64,000 nucleotides of DNA from Paenibacillus sp. BSR1-1 (lineage in GTDB: Bacteria; Bacillota; Bacilli; Bacillales; Cytobacillaceae): NCBI RefSeq assembly GCF_030403775.1, contig NZ_JAQMWQ010000016.1:62001-126000 (forward strand). Direction: 5' to 3'. The first letter of the stretch is position 1; each line of letters opens with the position of its first letter. Shown in pieces: positions 23,903-33,914 of the stretch. The notes below the pieces were generated by a model. It was not told the origin of the DNA, made no database searches, and worked only from the letters and a program-made list of their open reading frames with translations. The position numbers were made by a program, and so were the translations under genes.

Positions 23903-26230
23903 ATGGCGAAAAATAATGAATTGCTCGTCCCCCTCCTGCCGCTTCGGGGATTGCTAGTTTATCCGACCATGGTGCTTCATTTAGATGTCGGCCGTGAAAG
24001 ATCAGTGCAGGCCCTTGAAAAAGCAATGGTAGATGACCATTTAATTTTTTTAACCACTCAAAGGGATGTCTCGATCGATGAGCCTTCTGAAGAGGATTTA
24101 TACAAGGTTGGAACCTTAACAAAAGTTAAACAAATGCTTAAATTGCCAAATGGAACAATCCGTGTATTGGTGGAAGGACTAAGCAGAGCGGAAATTGTTA
24201 CTTTTTATGATGAAGAAGATTACTTTTCTGTTACCATCACCACCTTCGATGACCCAGAAACGAAAGATGTGGAAGACCAAGCCTTGATGCGGACGATGCT
24301 TGATTATTTCGAGCAATACATAAAATTATCCAAAAAAATCTCTGCTGAAACCTATGCGTCTGTCGCAGATATTGAAGAACCTGGGAGAATGGCTGATATC
24401 ATCGCTTCCCATTTGCCGATCAAGCTGAAGGAAAAACAGGAAATTCTTGAAACGATTGACGTTAAACAGAGAATGAACATGGTCATTGACACGATTCATA
24501 ATGAAAAAGAAGTGCTAAATCTCGAAAAGAAGATTGGCCAGCGTGTCAAACGTTCCATGGAAAGAACGCAAAAGGAATATTATTTGCGTGAACAGATGAA
24601 GGCGATCCAAAAAGAATTAGGCGATAAGGAAGGCAAAACAGGTGAAATTGCCGAGCTTACCAAAAAAATCGAGCAAGCAGGAATGCCTGAACATGTCCAT
24701 CAAGCAGCGCTTAAGGAATTAGACCGCTATGAAAAGGTGCCTACAAGCTCAGCAGAAAGTGCAGTCATCCGCAATTATATTGAATGGCTGATTTCCATTC
24801 CATGGTCAAAAAAGACAGAGGATGACATTGATATCCTTCGTGCCGAAAAAATCCTTAATCAGGACCATTACGGCCTTGAAAAAGTGAAGGAACGTGTGCT
24901 GGAATATTTAGCAGTTCAAAAGCTGACTAACTCCTTAAAAGGACCAATTCTATGTCTTGCCGGACCTCCAGGGGTTGGGAAAACAAGCTTGGCCCGTTCA
25001 ATCGCCACATCGCTCAATCGTAATTTCGTCCGCGTATCGCTTGGCGGCGTACGTGATGAATCCGAAATTCGCGGTCATCGCAGGACGTATGTCGGGGCGA
25101 TGCCAGGCCGGATTATTCAAGGGATGAAGAAAGCGGGCACGATAAACCCAGTCTTTTTATTAGATGAAATCGATAAAATGTCGAGTGATTTCCGCGGCGA
25201 CCCATCTGCAGCACTGTTGGAGGTCCTTGACCCGGAGCAAAACCATAATTTCAGCGACCATTATATAGAAGAAACGTACGATTTATCGAAGGTCATGTTC
25301 ATCGCAACGGCAAACAACCTGTCAACCATCCCGGGACCATTATTAGACCGAATGGAAATTATCACAATTGCCGGCTACACTGAAATTGAAAAGGTCCATA
25401 TTACCAGGGATCATTTGCTGCCTAAGCAAATTAAGGAAAATGGCCTTTCAAAAAGCACTTTACAGGTTCGTGATGATGCCATTTTAAAAGTGGTTCGCTA
25501 TTATACACGCGAAGCAGGTGTCAGAAGCCTGGAGCGCCAAATGGCGACCCTTTGCCGAAAAACGGCTAAAATCATAGTTTCTGGTGAAAAGAAGCGCGTT
25601 GTTATTACAGATAAAAATGTAGAAGAGTTTTTAGGAAAGCCACGATTCCGGTACGGCCAGGCGGAAACAGAAGACCAGGTTGGAGTGGCAACAGGCTTAG
25701 CATACACTACCGTGGGCGGCGATACTTTACAGATAGAAGTTTCTTTAGCACCGGGTAAAGGAAAGCTAGTTCTCACGGGTAAACTTGGCGATGTCATGAA
25801 GGAATCAGCACAGGCGGCCTTTAGTTATATTCGCTCTAAAGCGAAGGAACTGGGTATTGATGAGAATTTTCATGAAAAATATGATATTCATATTCACGTA
25901 CCGGAAGGAGCTGTGCCAAAGGATGGACCATCTGCAGGAATTACGATGGCAACCGCACTAGTATCGGCGTTAACAGGGAGACCGATCCGCCGAGAAGTCG
26001 GCATGACCGGTGAAATTACCTTACGCGGCAGAGTACTTCCGATTGGCGGCTTAAAAGAAAAAACACTTAGTGCTCATCGAGCTGGCCTGACAAAGGTCAT
26101 CCTTCCGAAGGATAATGAAAAAGATATCGATGACATTCCCGAAAGTGTGCGAAATGAATTAGAGTTTGTTCCAGTAACACATGTAGATGAAGTATTGAAG
26201 CATGCTCTATTGGAAGGCGGAGCAGAATGA
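23903..26230 (+). CDS. lonA: ATP-dependent protease La (LonA)
   Basis: Cytoplasmic AAA+ serine protease for damaged and regulatory proteins. It is 775 residues (B. subtilis 774) from ATG 23903, with TGGAGGTG 7 nt upstream; the in-frame ATG 23885 is rejected. N-terminal substrate domain (~8-205). Walker A GPPGVGKTSLA (~354). Walker B NPVFLLDEIDKM. Peptidase domain with catalytic Ser in KDGPSAGITMAT (~678) and Lys in GGLKEKTLSAHRAG (~720). Stop overlaps ysxC (ATGA), so the two are coupled as in B. subtilis. Confidence 0.97.
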   Translation: MAKNNELLVPLLPLRGLLVYPTMVLHLDVGRERSVQALEKAMVDDHLIFLTTQRDVSIDEPSEEDLYKVGTLTKVKQMLKLPNGTIRVLVEGLSRAEIVTFYDEEDYFSVTITTFDDPETKDVEDQALMRTMLDYFEQYIKLSKKISAETYASVADIEEPGRMADIIASHLPIKLKEKQEILETIDVKQRMNMVIDTIHNEKEVLNLEKKIGQRVKRSMERTQKEYYLREQMKAIQKELGDKEGKTGEIAELTKKIEQAGMPEHVHQAALKELDRYEKVPTSSAESAVIRNYIEWLISIPWSKKTEDDIDILRAEKILNQDHYGLEKVKERVLEYLAVQKLTNSLKGPILCLAGPPGVGKTSLARSIATSLNRNFVRVSLGGVRDESEIRGHRRTYVGAMPGRIIQGMKKAGTINPVFLLDEIDKMSSDFRGDPSAALLEVLDPEQNHNFSDHYIEETYDLSKVMFIATANNLSTIPGPLLDRMEIITIAGYTEIEKVHITRDHLLPKQIKENGLSKSTLQVRDDAILKVVRYYTREAGVRSLERQMATLCRKTAKIIVSGEKKRVVITDKNVEEFLGKPRFRYGQAETEDQVGVATGLAYTTVGGDTLQIEVSLAPGKGKLVLTGKLGDVMKESAQAAFSYIRSKAKELGIDENFHEKYDIHIHVPEGAVPKDGPSAGITMATALVSALTGRPIRREVGMTGEITLRGRVLPIGGLKEKTLSAHRAGLTKVILPKDNEKDIDDIPESVRNELEFVPVTHVDEVLKHALLEGGAE

Positions 26231-26808
26231 AAGTAGTAAGTTCAGATATAGTCATTAGTGCAGTTAAACCCGAGCAGTATCCGGAAACGGATTTGCCGGA
26301 ATTTGCACTGGCCGGCCGTTCGAATGTCGGCAAATCTTCTTTTATCAATAAAATGTTGAATCGAAAGGGCTTGGCGAGGATTTCCTCCAAGCCTGGGAAG
26401 ACTCAGACATTAAACTTTTTCCTCATCAATGAAATTCTTCATTTTGTTGATGTCCCGGGATATGGGTATGCAAAGGTGTCCAAGACGGAGCGGGCAGCCT
26501 GGGGGAAGATGATTGAAACCTATTTTACGACCCGCGAACAATTAAGGGCTTGTGTATTAATCGTTGACCTGCGCCATCCGCCAACAACTGACGACGTCAT
26601 GATGTATGATTTTTTAAAGCATTATGAAATTCCTTGCGTTGTTATTGCCACTAAAGCGGACAAAATCCCAAGAGGAAAGTGGCAGAAGCACCTAAAAGTG
26701 ACACGTGAGGCGTTAGATCTTGACCCTAATGACCAAATCGTCCTGTTCTCCTCGGAAACCGGGGAAGGAAAGGATAAAGCGTGGGCAATATTACAAAGCT
26801 ATATGTAA
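26227..26808 (+). CDS. ysxC: Ribosome biogenesis GTPase YsxC (EngB/YihA)
   Basis: Essential GTPase for late 50S subunit assembly. It is 193 residues with all G motifs: G1 GRSNVGKSSFIN (~35-46), G2/switch KPGKTQTLNFF, G3 DVPGYG (~79), G4 TKAD (~147), G5 FSSETG. Translationally coupled to lonA. A shared terminator separates it from the convergent membrane protein gene. Confidence 0.96.
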   Translation: MKVVSSDIVISAVKPEQYPETDLPEFALAGRSNVGKSSFINKMLNRKGLARISSKPGKTQTLNFFLINEILHFVDVPGYGYAKVSKTERAAWGKMIETYFTTREQLRACVLIVDLRHPPTTDDVMMYDFLKHYEIPCVVIATKADKIPRGKWQKHLKVTREALDLDPNDQIVLFSSETGEGKDKAWAILQSYM

Positions 26809-26813
26809 ACAAA

Positions 26814-26848
26814 AACCGCCAGGCATAAAGCCAGGCGGTTATTTTTTC
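26814..26848. terminator. Bidirectional terminator after ysxC
   Basis: AACCGCC (26814-26820) / GGCGGTT (26834-26840) with inner GGC/GCC pairs, A-rich before and T-rich after. Confidence 0.85.
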
Positions 26849-27327
26849 TTTTTTAGTAAAAAATAAATACCAACAACGATTAAGAGAGCAGGCCAAAATT
26901 TCCAAACCAAGCTCATACCGTTTTGTAACAAGCCAAGATATCCCGCAATTTTATCATAAAAAAGCAGCAACACTGCTAAAATGAGAAAGAGGAATGCTTG
27001 AAATAATCCTGTGTTGGTTTTTTGAAAACGGAGAAAGAATCCGATTGAAATAATTAAAATTAACATACCGATTGTATTTGTTGGCCAAATCGAAACGTGG
27101 CCGGCAAGATGAAAGTGAAGGCCAAATCCTGTCATGATAACACCGGGAAGGATGGCTTCCTGGTCATTAGCCTTAAACGCTTGGCCGAGGAACGCTATTC
27201 CTACAATAATGAGTAACGTCGGCCAGGTGAAAAATTGTTGAAAGAGAGTAATCCCCGCTTGCTGTAATAAAAAGTAGGCTCCAAAACCAATTAAAATAAT
27301 TCCAGGGAAAATACGCTGGTTTTTCAT
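26839..27327 (-). CDS. LiaF/LiaI-like transmembrane protein
   Basis: 162-residue membrane protein with about six or seven short hydrophobic segments, many in pairs beginning with a Gly-rich turn (PGIILIGFGAYFLLQQ, PTLLIIVGIAFLGQ, PGVIMTGFGLHF, PALLIVVGIYFLLKKKK). The repeated [W]P-x-x-L-[IL]-[IV]-[IV]-G pattern is typical of the N-terminal region of LiaF/LiaI-type cell-envelope stress proteins. No cytoplasmic domain is present, so function cannot be assigned. It is convergent with ysxC and divergent from hemA. Confidence 0.7.
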   Translation of the reverse strand: MKNQRIFPGIILIGFGAYFLLQQAGITLFQQFFTWPTLLIIVGIAFLGQAFKANDQEAILPGVIMTGFGLHFHLAGHVSIWPTNTIGMLILIISIGFFLRFQKTNTGLFQAFLFLILAVLLLFYDKIAGYLGLLQNGMSLVWKFWPALLIVVGIYFLLKKKK

Positions 27328-27529
27328 AGATATACACCACTTCCAGTAAGGTTCACTTGAATATCATCGATTTTTTTGATACTGTACATAGGGAAGTAAT
27401 TTTGCCCATATAATTTTCTATGTTACCACATAGTTTCATTTAATGTTCACATTTTCGAGCGAATGTAAAAAATGCTCGTGATATAATCAATCTAGTTATT
27501 CATGTTATTAATGGGGGTGTTCTTAACAA

Positions 27530-28873
27530 ATGCATATATTAGTTGTCGGTCTAAACTATAAAACTGCCCCTGTCGAAATCCGTGAGCGGTTAACCTTTAG
27601 TGAAACTGATCTTGTGGATGCCATAAAAAAATTAAGTACCAAGAAAAGCATCCTTGAAAATATCATCTTGTCTACCTGTAATCGTACCGAAATTTACGCG
27701 GTCGTCGATCAATTACATACAGGCCGCTATTATATTAAAGAATTTCTAGCTGAATGGTTTGGAATGGAACAAGCAGAATTTTCACCGTTCCTCTTCATTA
27801 ATGAAGACGATGGTGCGGTCGATCACTTATTTAATGTAACCTGTGGACTTAATTCAATGGTCTTAGGTGAAACACAAATTCTAGGACAGGTACGTACAAG
27901 CTTTATGCTTGCTCAGGAAGAAGAAACGACAGGTTCTGTGTTTAACCACTTGTTTAAACAAGCAATTACTCTTGCCAAACGTGCTCATTCTGAAACAGAG
28001 ATTGGTGCCAATGCGGTTTCTGTCAGCTATGCAGCAGTTGAACTGGCGAAGAAAATTTTCGGTTCTCTTGCCAATAAGCATGTGTTGATTTACGGCGCTG
28101 GAAAAATGGGCGAATTAGCGGCACAAAACCTGCACGGCAACGGCGTCAAAAAAGTAACGGTCATAAACCGGACGTTTGATAAAGCAAAAGTGTTAGCCGG
28201 CCGATTCAGCGGCGAGGCAAGAACAATTTCTGAATTGGAGAAATCGCTGGTCGAAGCAGATATTCTAATCAGTTCAACCGGTGCAAAGGATTTTGTCATT
28301 TCCAAAGCCATGATGGCAAAGGTAGAAAAAATGCGAAAGGGCAAGCCGTTATTTATGGTGGACATTGCCGTACCGCGTGACTTAGATCCAGCCATTGCCG
28401 AACTCGAAAACGTCTTTTTATATGACATTGATGATTTAGAGGGAATTGTTGAGGCTAATCTGCAAGAGCGCAAAAAAGCGGCTGAAAAAATCATGCTCAT
28501 GATTGAAAAGGAAATCGTCGACTTCAAGCAATGGCTTGGGATGCTTGGTGTGGTTCCTGTCATTTCAGCTCTTCGCGAAAAAGCCCTTGCGATCCAGGCT
28601 GAAACCATGGAAAGTTTGGAAAGAAAACTTCCTAATTTATCAGATCGTGATATCAAGGTGTTAAATAAACACACTAAGAGTATTATTAACCAAATGTTAA
28701 AGGATCCAATTTTACAAGCAAAAGAATTGGCTGCTAAACCTAATGCCGAACAGGCAATGGACTTATTTATGAAAATATTTAATATTGAAGAGCTTGTTCA
28801 CGATCAACATGCGAAAGCAGCCGAAACCAATAAAATATCGGTTACAGAAGCACAGGCTTCCTTTCAGTCATAA
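27530..28873 (+). CDS. hemA: Glutamyl-tRNA reductase
   Basis: First committed step of C5 heme synthesis: reduces Glu-tRNA(Glu) to glutamate-1-semialdehyde with NADPH. It is 447 residues. Catalytic Cys in LSTCNRTEIYAV (~50). HLFNVTCGLNSMVLGETQILGQVR (~99-122) is the family signature. NADPH-binding IYGAGKMGELAAQNL (~188). C-terminal dimerisation helix. First gene of hemAXCDBL. A -10-like TATAAT at 27482-27487 lies upstream with a weak -35. Confidence 0.96.
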   Translation: MHILVVGLNYKTAPVEIRERLTFSETDLVDAIKKLSTKKSILENIILSTCNRTEIYAVVDQLHTGRYYIKEFLAEWFGMEQAEFSPFLFINEDDGAVDHLFNVTCGLNSMVLGETQILGQVRTSFMLAQEEETTGSVFNHLFKQAITLAKRAHSETEIGANAVSVSYAAVELAKKIFGSLANKHVLIYGAGKMGELAAQNLHGNGVKKVTVINRTFDKAKVLAGRFSGEARTISELEKSLVEADILISSTGAKDFVISKAMMAKVEKMRKGKPLFMVDIAVPRDLDPAIAELENVFLYDIDDLEGIVEANLQERKKAAEKIMLMIEKEIVDFKQWLGMLGVVPVISALREKALAIQAETMESLERKLPNLSDRDIKVLNKHTKSIINQMLKDPILQAKELAAKPNAEQAMDLFMKIFNIEELVHDQHAKAAETNKISVTEAQASFQS

Positions 28874-28887
28874 GGGGGCCCCCTGTT

Positions 28888-29721
28888 ATGTCTGATGTCT
28901 TTATGACGAGGCTTCATGAGTTTACCGTTGTTCTGTATGCCTTCTGTGTGTTGTTATATTTTTTCGACTTCATTCACCATAACCGGAAGGCAAACCGAAC
29001 TGCTTTCTGGTTACTTGCATTTGTATGGGTTTTACAAACGGTGTTTCTATTTTTCTATATGAATAAGACAGGTAGATTCCCAGTACTCACGATCTTTGAG
29101 GGACTCTACTTTTATTCTTGGGTATTAGTAACATTGTCAATTGTTATAAATCATTTACTACGAGTCGATTTTATTGTTTTTTTTACAAATATATTGGGCT
29201 TTACTGTCATGGCAATTCATACCTTTGCTCCCATGCAATATCATTCGAACATTATGGCAAAACAGCTTGTTTCTGAACTTTTATTAATTCATATTACAAT
29301 GGCGATACTGTCATATGGGGCTTTTTCCTTATCGTTTGTTTTTTCATTGCTATACCTGATCCAATACGATCTATTAAAACGAAAAAAATGGGGAACACGG
29401 CTTATTCGGCTCGCAGATTTAGAGAAGCTAGAAAGATTATCCTACATATTAGCGGTTATTGGTGTTCCCATGCTCCTCTTGGCTCTCATATTGGGCTTAC
29501 AATGGGCATTTCTAAAGGTTCCCGGGATGCCTTGGTATGATATGAAAATTATTGGATCTTTTCTATTATTAACGGCCTATAGCGTTTTTTTATATTTGCG
29601 GATCGCGAAGAATCTATCAGGGAAACAATTAGCCCTTTGGAATACAGCATCTTTTTTAATTGTATTAATTAACTTTTTCTTATTTGGTCGATTATCATCT
29701 TTTCATTTATGGTACTCATAG
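28888..29721 (+). CDS. hemX: HemX membrane protein (CcsA/ResC-like)
   Basis: 277-residue integral membrane protein with about eight helices, matching HemX between hemA and hemC. In B. subtilis HemX lowers the cellular level of HemA. It belongs to the cytochrome c assembly (CcsA-like) superfamily. Conserved His residues (IHHNRK, IHTFAPMQYHS, LLIHITMAILSYGAF) are visible. It follows hemA by 14 nt and precedes hemC by 9 nt. How it acts on HemA cannot be read from sequence. Confidence 0.9.
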   Translation: MSDVFMTRLHEFTVVLYAFCVLLYFFDFIHHNRKANRTAFWLLAFVWVLQTVFLFFYMNKTGRFPVLTIFEGLYFYSWVLVTLSIVINHLLRVDFIVFFTNILGFTVMAIHTFAPMQYHSNIMAKQLVSELLLIHITMAILSYGAFSLSFVFSLLYLIQYDLLKRKKWGTRLIRLADLEKLERLSYILAVIGVPMLLLALILGLQWAFLKVPGMPWYDMKIIGSFLLLTAYSVFLYLRIAKNLSGKQLALWNTASFLIVLINFFLFGRLSSFHLWYS

Positions 29722-29730
29722 GAGGCAGTC

Positions 29731-30669
29731 ATGCGAAAAATAATTGTAGGCTCTAGACGCAGCAAGTTAGCTTTAACACAGACAAATTGGGTGATTGAAC
29801 AGCTTAAGAAATTAGATCCCCGCTTCGAATTCGAAGTAAAAGAAATCGTCACAAAAGGTGATAAAATATTAGATGTCACCCTTTCCAAGGTAGGCGGAAA
29901 AGGGTTGTTCGTAAAGGAAATTGAGCAAGCCATGCTCGATAAAGAGATTGATATGGCCGTGCATAGTATGAAAGACATGCCGGCTGTCCTTCCAGAGGGA
30001 CTGACTATTGGCTGCGTGCCGTTTCGTGAGGACCACCGTGATGCCCTTATTTCTAGAGACCATGTTAAGTTAAAGGATTTGAAGCCAGGTGCCATTATTG
30101 GTACGAGCAGCCTGCGCCGCAGTGCCCAGCTGTTAGCGCAGCGTCCGGATTTAGAGATTAAGTGGATCCGCGGAAATGTCGATACAAGATTAGAAAAATT
30201 AAAGAGTGAAGAATACGATGCCATCATTTTAGCCGCAGCAGGGTTATCCCGCCTCGGCTGGGCAAGCGACGTCGTGACTGAATTTATTGATGCCGACATT
30301 TGTATTCCTGCAGTAGGCCAAGGAGCATTATCAATCGAATGCCGCGAAGATGACAAAGAGCTTCATGAGCTGTTTGAAAAATTCACCTGCAAGAAAACGG
30401 AAAGAGCTGTTCGCGCTGAGCGTGCCTTCCTGCAAAAAATGGAGGGCGGCTGCCAGGTGCCGATTGCCGGGTTTGCCCGTATCGATGAAAACGATGAAAT
30501 CGTCCTTAATGTTTTAGTTGGTTCTCCTGAAGGTCAAGAGATCTTTAAAGAAGAAATTCGCGGACAAAATCCGGAAGAGCTTGGTGTTCAAGCTGCGGAT
30601 TTATTAACTCAAAAAGGAGCCAAGGACCTGATTGATCGAGTGAAACGTGAGCTCGAAGGTCAATGCTAA
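29731..30669 (+). CDS. hemC: Porphobilinogen deaminase (hydroxymethylbilane synthase)
   Basis: Polymerises four porphobilinogens to hydroxymethylbilane. It is 312 residues. N-terminal IVGSRRSKLALTQT, the Arg-rich substrate site GTSSLRRSAQLLAQRPDL (~126-143), and the dipyrromethane cofactor Cys in MEGGCQVPIAGFA (~241). A perfect AGGAGG sits upstream of ATG 29731. Its end overlaps hemD by 7 nt. Confidence 0.96.
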   Translation: MRKIIVGSRRSKLALTQTNWVIEQLKKLDPRFEFEVKEIVTKGDKILDVTLSKVGGKGLFVKEIEQAMLDKEIDMAVHSMKDMPAVLPEGLTIGCVPFREDHRDALISRDHVKLKDLKPGAIIGTSSLRRSAQLLAQRPDLEIKWIRGNVDTRLEKLKSEEYDAIILAAAGLSRLGWASDVVTEFIDADICIPAVGQGALSIECREDDKELHELFEKFTCKKTERAVRAERAFLQKMEGGCQVPIAGFARIDENDEIVLNVLVGSPEGQEIFKEEIRGQNPEELGVQAADLLTQKGAKDLIDRVKRELEGQC

Positions 30670-31439
30670 ACTCCCTGCCACTCCTTGATAAAAAAGTTCT
30701 TGTTCCAAGAGGAAAAGATCAAGCAAAATCTTTTTCGCAGCTTGTTGAAAGCTATGGAGGGATTCCCATTGAAATCCCTCTTATTGCTTTTCGGCCGATA
30801 GCATCAAATGAGCGCCTTCAAGACTGTTTGAAGGCTCTTGGTACATATGATTGGATTGTTTTTACGAGTAATATTACGGTGGAAACCTTTTTTACTTTTT
30901 TAGACGATAGTGTGGGGGCTTTGCCAAGGGTTGCCGTCATAGGTAAAAAGACGGAAGAAGTTTTGAAGGACAAAGGGGTTCAAGCTGAGTTTGTTCCTTC
31001 GGTGTATGTTGCCGAAGAATTTGTGGAGGAGTTTTTACCGATTCTAAAGAGCGGTTCAAAGGTACTAATTCCAAAAGGCAATCTTGCCCGTGAATATATC
31101 GCCTCTGCTTTAACGGAGGCTGGTGCCCAGGTTGACGAGGTCATCATCTATGAAACGTATCTGCCTGAGGAAAGCCGATTAAAAGTACGTGGAATGCTGG
31201 CTGATGGAGAGATTGATATTTTAACCTTTACAAGTCCATCAACGGTGGATCATTTCATGGAAGTAGTAAAGGATTACGGTTTGCATGAGCAGATGTCTAG
31301 CTGCATCATCAGCTGCATCGGGCCTGTCACCGAGAAAAAATTACATGAATATGGCCTTGCGGTCCATGCTTCACCAAAGGAGTATACCGTGAAAGACATG
31401 ATCAAAAGCACGATAGATTTTTTAGAAAAACATCGTTAA
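30663..31439 (+). CDS. hemD: Uroporphyrinogen-III synthase
   Basis: Closes and inverts ring D of hydroxymethylbilane to give uroporphyrinogen III. It is 258 residues of the two-domain, poorly conserved HemD fold. Recognisable segments: VLVPRGKDQAKSFSQLVESYGG, YDWIVFTSNITVETFF, VAVIGKKTEEVLKDKG, ILTFTSPSTVDHFM and CIGPVTEKKLHEYGL. Position between hemC and hemB settles the assignment. Start is inside hemC, preceded by GAAGG. Confidence 0.93.
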   Translation: MLNSLPLLDKKVLVPRGKDQAKSFSQLVESYGGIPIEIPLIAFRPIASNERLQDCLKALGTYDWIVFTSNITVETFFTFLDDSVGALPRVAVIGKKTEEVLKDKGVQAEFVPSVYVAEEFVEEFLPILKSGSKVLIPKGNLAREYIASALTEAGAQVDEVIIYETYLPEESRLKVRGMLADGEIDILTFTSPSTVDHFMEVVKDYGLHEQMSSCIISCIGPVTEKKLHEYGLAVHASPKEYTVKDMIKSTIDFLEKHR

Positions 31440-31482
31440 AATCGGATTCGCAAATAAAGCTCTATTTTGGGAGGAAATTACT

Positions 31483-32463
31483 ATGGATCTTCAATTTAAA
31501 CGCCACCGCCGCCTGCGTTCAAGCGCAAGCATGCGTGCACTTGTTAGAGAAAACCACCTGAAAGCGGAAGATTTCATTTATCCGCTGTTTATTTATGAAG
31601 GAGAAAACATCCGCAATGAAGTTTCTTCTATGCCAGGGGTATTCCAAGTATCAATGGACAATCTTCAAGCGGAAATGGAAGATATCGTTGCCCACGGAAT
31701 TAAGTCCGTATTGCTATTCGGTATCCCAAAAACGAAGGATGCCTGCGGAGAGCAAGCCTACCATGATCATGGCATTATCCAGGTTGCAACCCGCTATATA
31801 AAAGAAAAGTTCCCGGAAGTCATCGTTGTCGCTGATACATGCTTGTGTGAATACACCAGCCACGGCCACTGCGGCGTCGTAGAAGGGGAGAAAGTCCTTA
31901 ACGATGAATCACTTGAATTGCTTGTAAAAACAGCTGTAGCCCAAGCTGAAGCAGGAGCAGATATCATTGCCCCGTCTAACATGATGGACGGCTTTGTAGC
32001 AGCAATCCGCGCCGGTTTAGATGAAGCTGGATTTCAAGAGATTCCAATCATGTCATATGCCGTAAAATATGCTTCCGCATTCTACGGACCATTCCGTGAA
32101 GCGGCAGAAGGTGCTCCACAGTTTGGAGACCGCAAGACCTATCAAATGGACCCGGCAAACCGATTGGAAGCTTTTAGAGAAGCAGAATCCGATGTAGCGG
32201 AAGGCGCAGATTTCTTAATCATTAAGCCAGGTATGCCTTACCTAGATATCGTTCGTGATATGAAAAATACCTTTAATTTACCTGTTGTCGTATACAATGT
32301 CAGCGGTGAATATTCCATGATCAAAGCGGCTGCTTTAAACGGCTGGATTGACGAGAAAAAGACTGTTCTTGAAATGCTTATTGGCATGAAGCGTGCCGGT
32401 GCGGATCTAATCATTACCTATGCCGCAAAAGATGCGATTCGCTGGTTAAAGGAAGAAGAATAA
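31483..32463 (+). CDS. hemB: Delta-aminolevulinic acid dehydratase (porphobilinogen synthase)
   Basis: Condenses two 5-aminolevulinates to porphobilinogen. It is 326 residues. Zinc-type cysteine site ADTCLCEYTSHGHCG (~118-132). The two Schiff-base lysines lie in SYAVKYASAFYGPFRE (~195) and LIIKPGMPYLD (~249). Start follows TTGGGAGGAAAT. It sits between hemD and hemL. Confidence 0.97.
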   Translation: MDLQFKRHRRLRSSASMRALVRENHLKAEDFIYPLFIYEGENIRNEVSSMPGVFQVSMDNLQAEMEDIVAHGIKSVLLFGIPKTKDACGEQAYHDHGIIQVATRYIKEKFPEVIVVADTCLCEYTSHGHCGVVEGEKVLNDESLELLVKTAVAQAEAGADIIAPSNMMDGFVAAIRAGLDEAGFQEIPIMSYAVKYASAFYGPFREAAEGAPQFGDRKTYQMDPANRLEAFREAESDVAEGADFLIIKPGMPYLDIVRDMKNTFNLPVVVYNVSGEYSMIKAAALNGWIDEKKTVLEMLIGMKRAGADLIITYAAKDAIRWLKEEE

Positions 32464-32488
32464 TCCATTTTTGAAAAGAGGGAAAAAG

Positions 32489-33775
32489 ATGCGTTCATAT
32501 ACAAAATCGATTGAAGCATTTAAAGAAGCCCAAAAACTTATGCCTGGCGGTGTCAACAGCCCGGTCCGCGCCTTTAAATCAGTCAATATGGATCCGATTT
32601 TCATGGAGCGGGGCAAAGGCTCTAAAATTTATGATATTGATGGCAATGAATATATTGATTACGTTCTTTCCTGGGGTCCGCTTATCCTCGGCCACACCAA
32701 CGACCGAGTGGTGGAAGGACTTAAAAAAGTAGCTGAATTAGGTACAAGCTATGGTGCTCCAACCTTAATGGAAAACGAACTGGCGAAACTTGTGGTTGAA
32801 CGTGTACCTTCAATCGAAGTGGTTCGCATGGTTTCATCTGGAACGGAAGCAACGATGAGTGCGCTTCGTTTAGCCCGCGGCTACACTGGACGCAACAAAA
32901 TTTTGAAATTCGAAGGCTGTTATCATGGCCATGGTGATTCATTATTAATTAAAGCTGGTTCTGGTGTAGCAACGCTCGGATTGCCAGACAGCCCAGGGGT
33001 GCCTGAAGGCGTTGCCTCCAATACCATTACTGTCGCTTATAACGATCTTGAAGGTGTACAATATGCGTTTGAACAATTCGGCGAGGATATCGCTTGTATC
33101 ATCGTTGAGCCAGTTGCCGGTAATATGGGACTTGTTCCGCCGCTCCCAGGCTTCTTAGAAGGTCTTCGTGAGATTACTTCGGCGAACGGTTCATTACTTA
33201 TTTTTGATGAAGTCATGACTGGATTCCGTGTAGGCTATAACTGTGCGCAAGGTTATTTCAACATTACTCCGGATATTACTTGTTTAGGTAAAGTAATCGG
33301 CGGCGGCCTTCCTGTTGGAGCATACGGCGGCAGAGCGGAGATTATGGAACGCATTGCCCCATCTGGTCCGATTTACCAAGCAGGAACTTTGTCGGGTAAC
33401 CCGCTTGCCATGACTGCTGGCTTTGAAACGTTAAGCCAATTAACTCCAGAGCATTATGACGAGTTTATCCGCAATGGAGACCTCCTGGAAAAAGGCTTTA
33501 AGGCAGCGGCTGAAAAATATGACATTCCAATTTCATTCAACCGCGCTGGTTCGATGATTGGTTTCTTCTTTACAAATGAAGCGGTTATCAATTATGAAAA
33601 AGCAAAAACTTCTAACTTAGAATTCTTTGCAGCGTATTATCGTGAAATGGCAGATCAGGGCATCTTCCTTCCGCCATCACAATTTGAAGGATTGTTCTTA
33701 TCAACAGAGCACTCTGATGAAGATATCAAAAAGACGATTCAGGCAGCAGAAGTTGCTTTTTCAAAACTGAAATAA
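32489..33775 (+). CDS. hemL: Glutamate-1-semialdehyde 2,1-aminomutase
   Basis: PLP enzyme making 5-aminolevulinate from the HemA product. It is 428 residues from ATG 32489 (AAGAGGG upstream); an in-frame TTG at 32471 is less likely. N-terminal AQKLMPGGVNSPVRAF, substrate/PLP segments SSGTEATMSALRLARG and FDEVMTGFRVG, and the PLP lysine in CLGKVIGGGLPVGAYGG (~267). Last gene of the heme operon, followed by a strong terminator. Confidence 0.96.
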   Translation: MRSYTKSIEAFKEAQKLMPGGVNSPVRAFKSVNMDPIFMERGKGSKIYDIDGNEYIDYVLSWGPLILGHTNDRVVEGLKKVAELGTSYGAPTLMENELAKLVVERVPSIEVVRMVSSGTEATMSALRLARGYTGRNKILKFEGCYHGHGDSLLIKAGSGVATLGLPDSPGVPEGVASNTITVAYNDLEGVQYAFEQFGEDIACIIVEPVAGNMGLVPPLPGFLEGLREITSANGSLLIFDEVMTGFRVGYNCAQGYFNITPDITCLGKVIGGGLPVGAYGGRAEIMERIAPSGPIYQAGTLSGNPLAMTAGFETLSQLTPEHYDEFIRNGDLLEKGFKAAAEKYDIPISFNRAGSMIGFFFTNEAVINYEKAKTSNLEFFAAYYREMADQGIFLPPSQFEGLFLSTEHSDEDIKKTIQAAEVAFSKLK

Positions 33776-33786
33776 ACATAAAAGGG

Positions 33787-33822
33787 ACACTCTTATCATA
33801 TTTGATAAGAGTGTTTTATTTT
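33787..33822 (+). terminator. Terminator of hemAXCDBL
   Basis: CACTCTTATCA (33788-33798) / TGATAAGAGTG (33803-33813), 4-nt loop, then TTTTATTTT. Confidence 0.9.
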
Positions 33823-33914
33823 AAAAAACTATTAATTTTGGACATATTTTTGCAACATTCTTTTGATAAACTAAGACAGTTGTAATAGATGATCAGGGGG
33901 CAGGGTGCGGAAAT

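Noticed and set aside
27449..27529. PerR box upstream of hemA, as in B. subtilis
   Set aside because: No sequence close to TTATAATNATTATAA is visible. Only a TATAAT and a short CGAGC/GCTCG inverted repeat are seen.
28090..28674. Minus-strand frame of 194 codons across hemA
   Set aside because: Overlaps a fully conserved hemA frame and shows no recognisable protein features.
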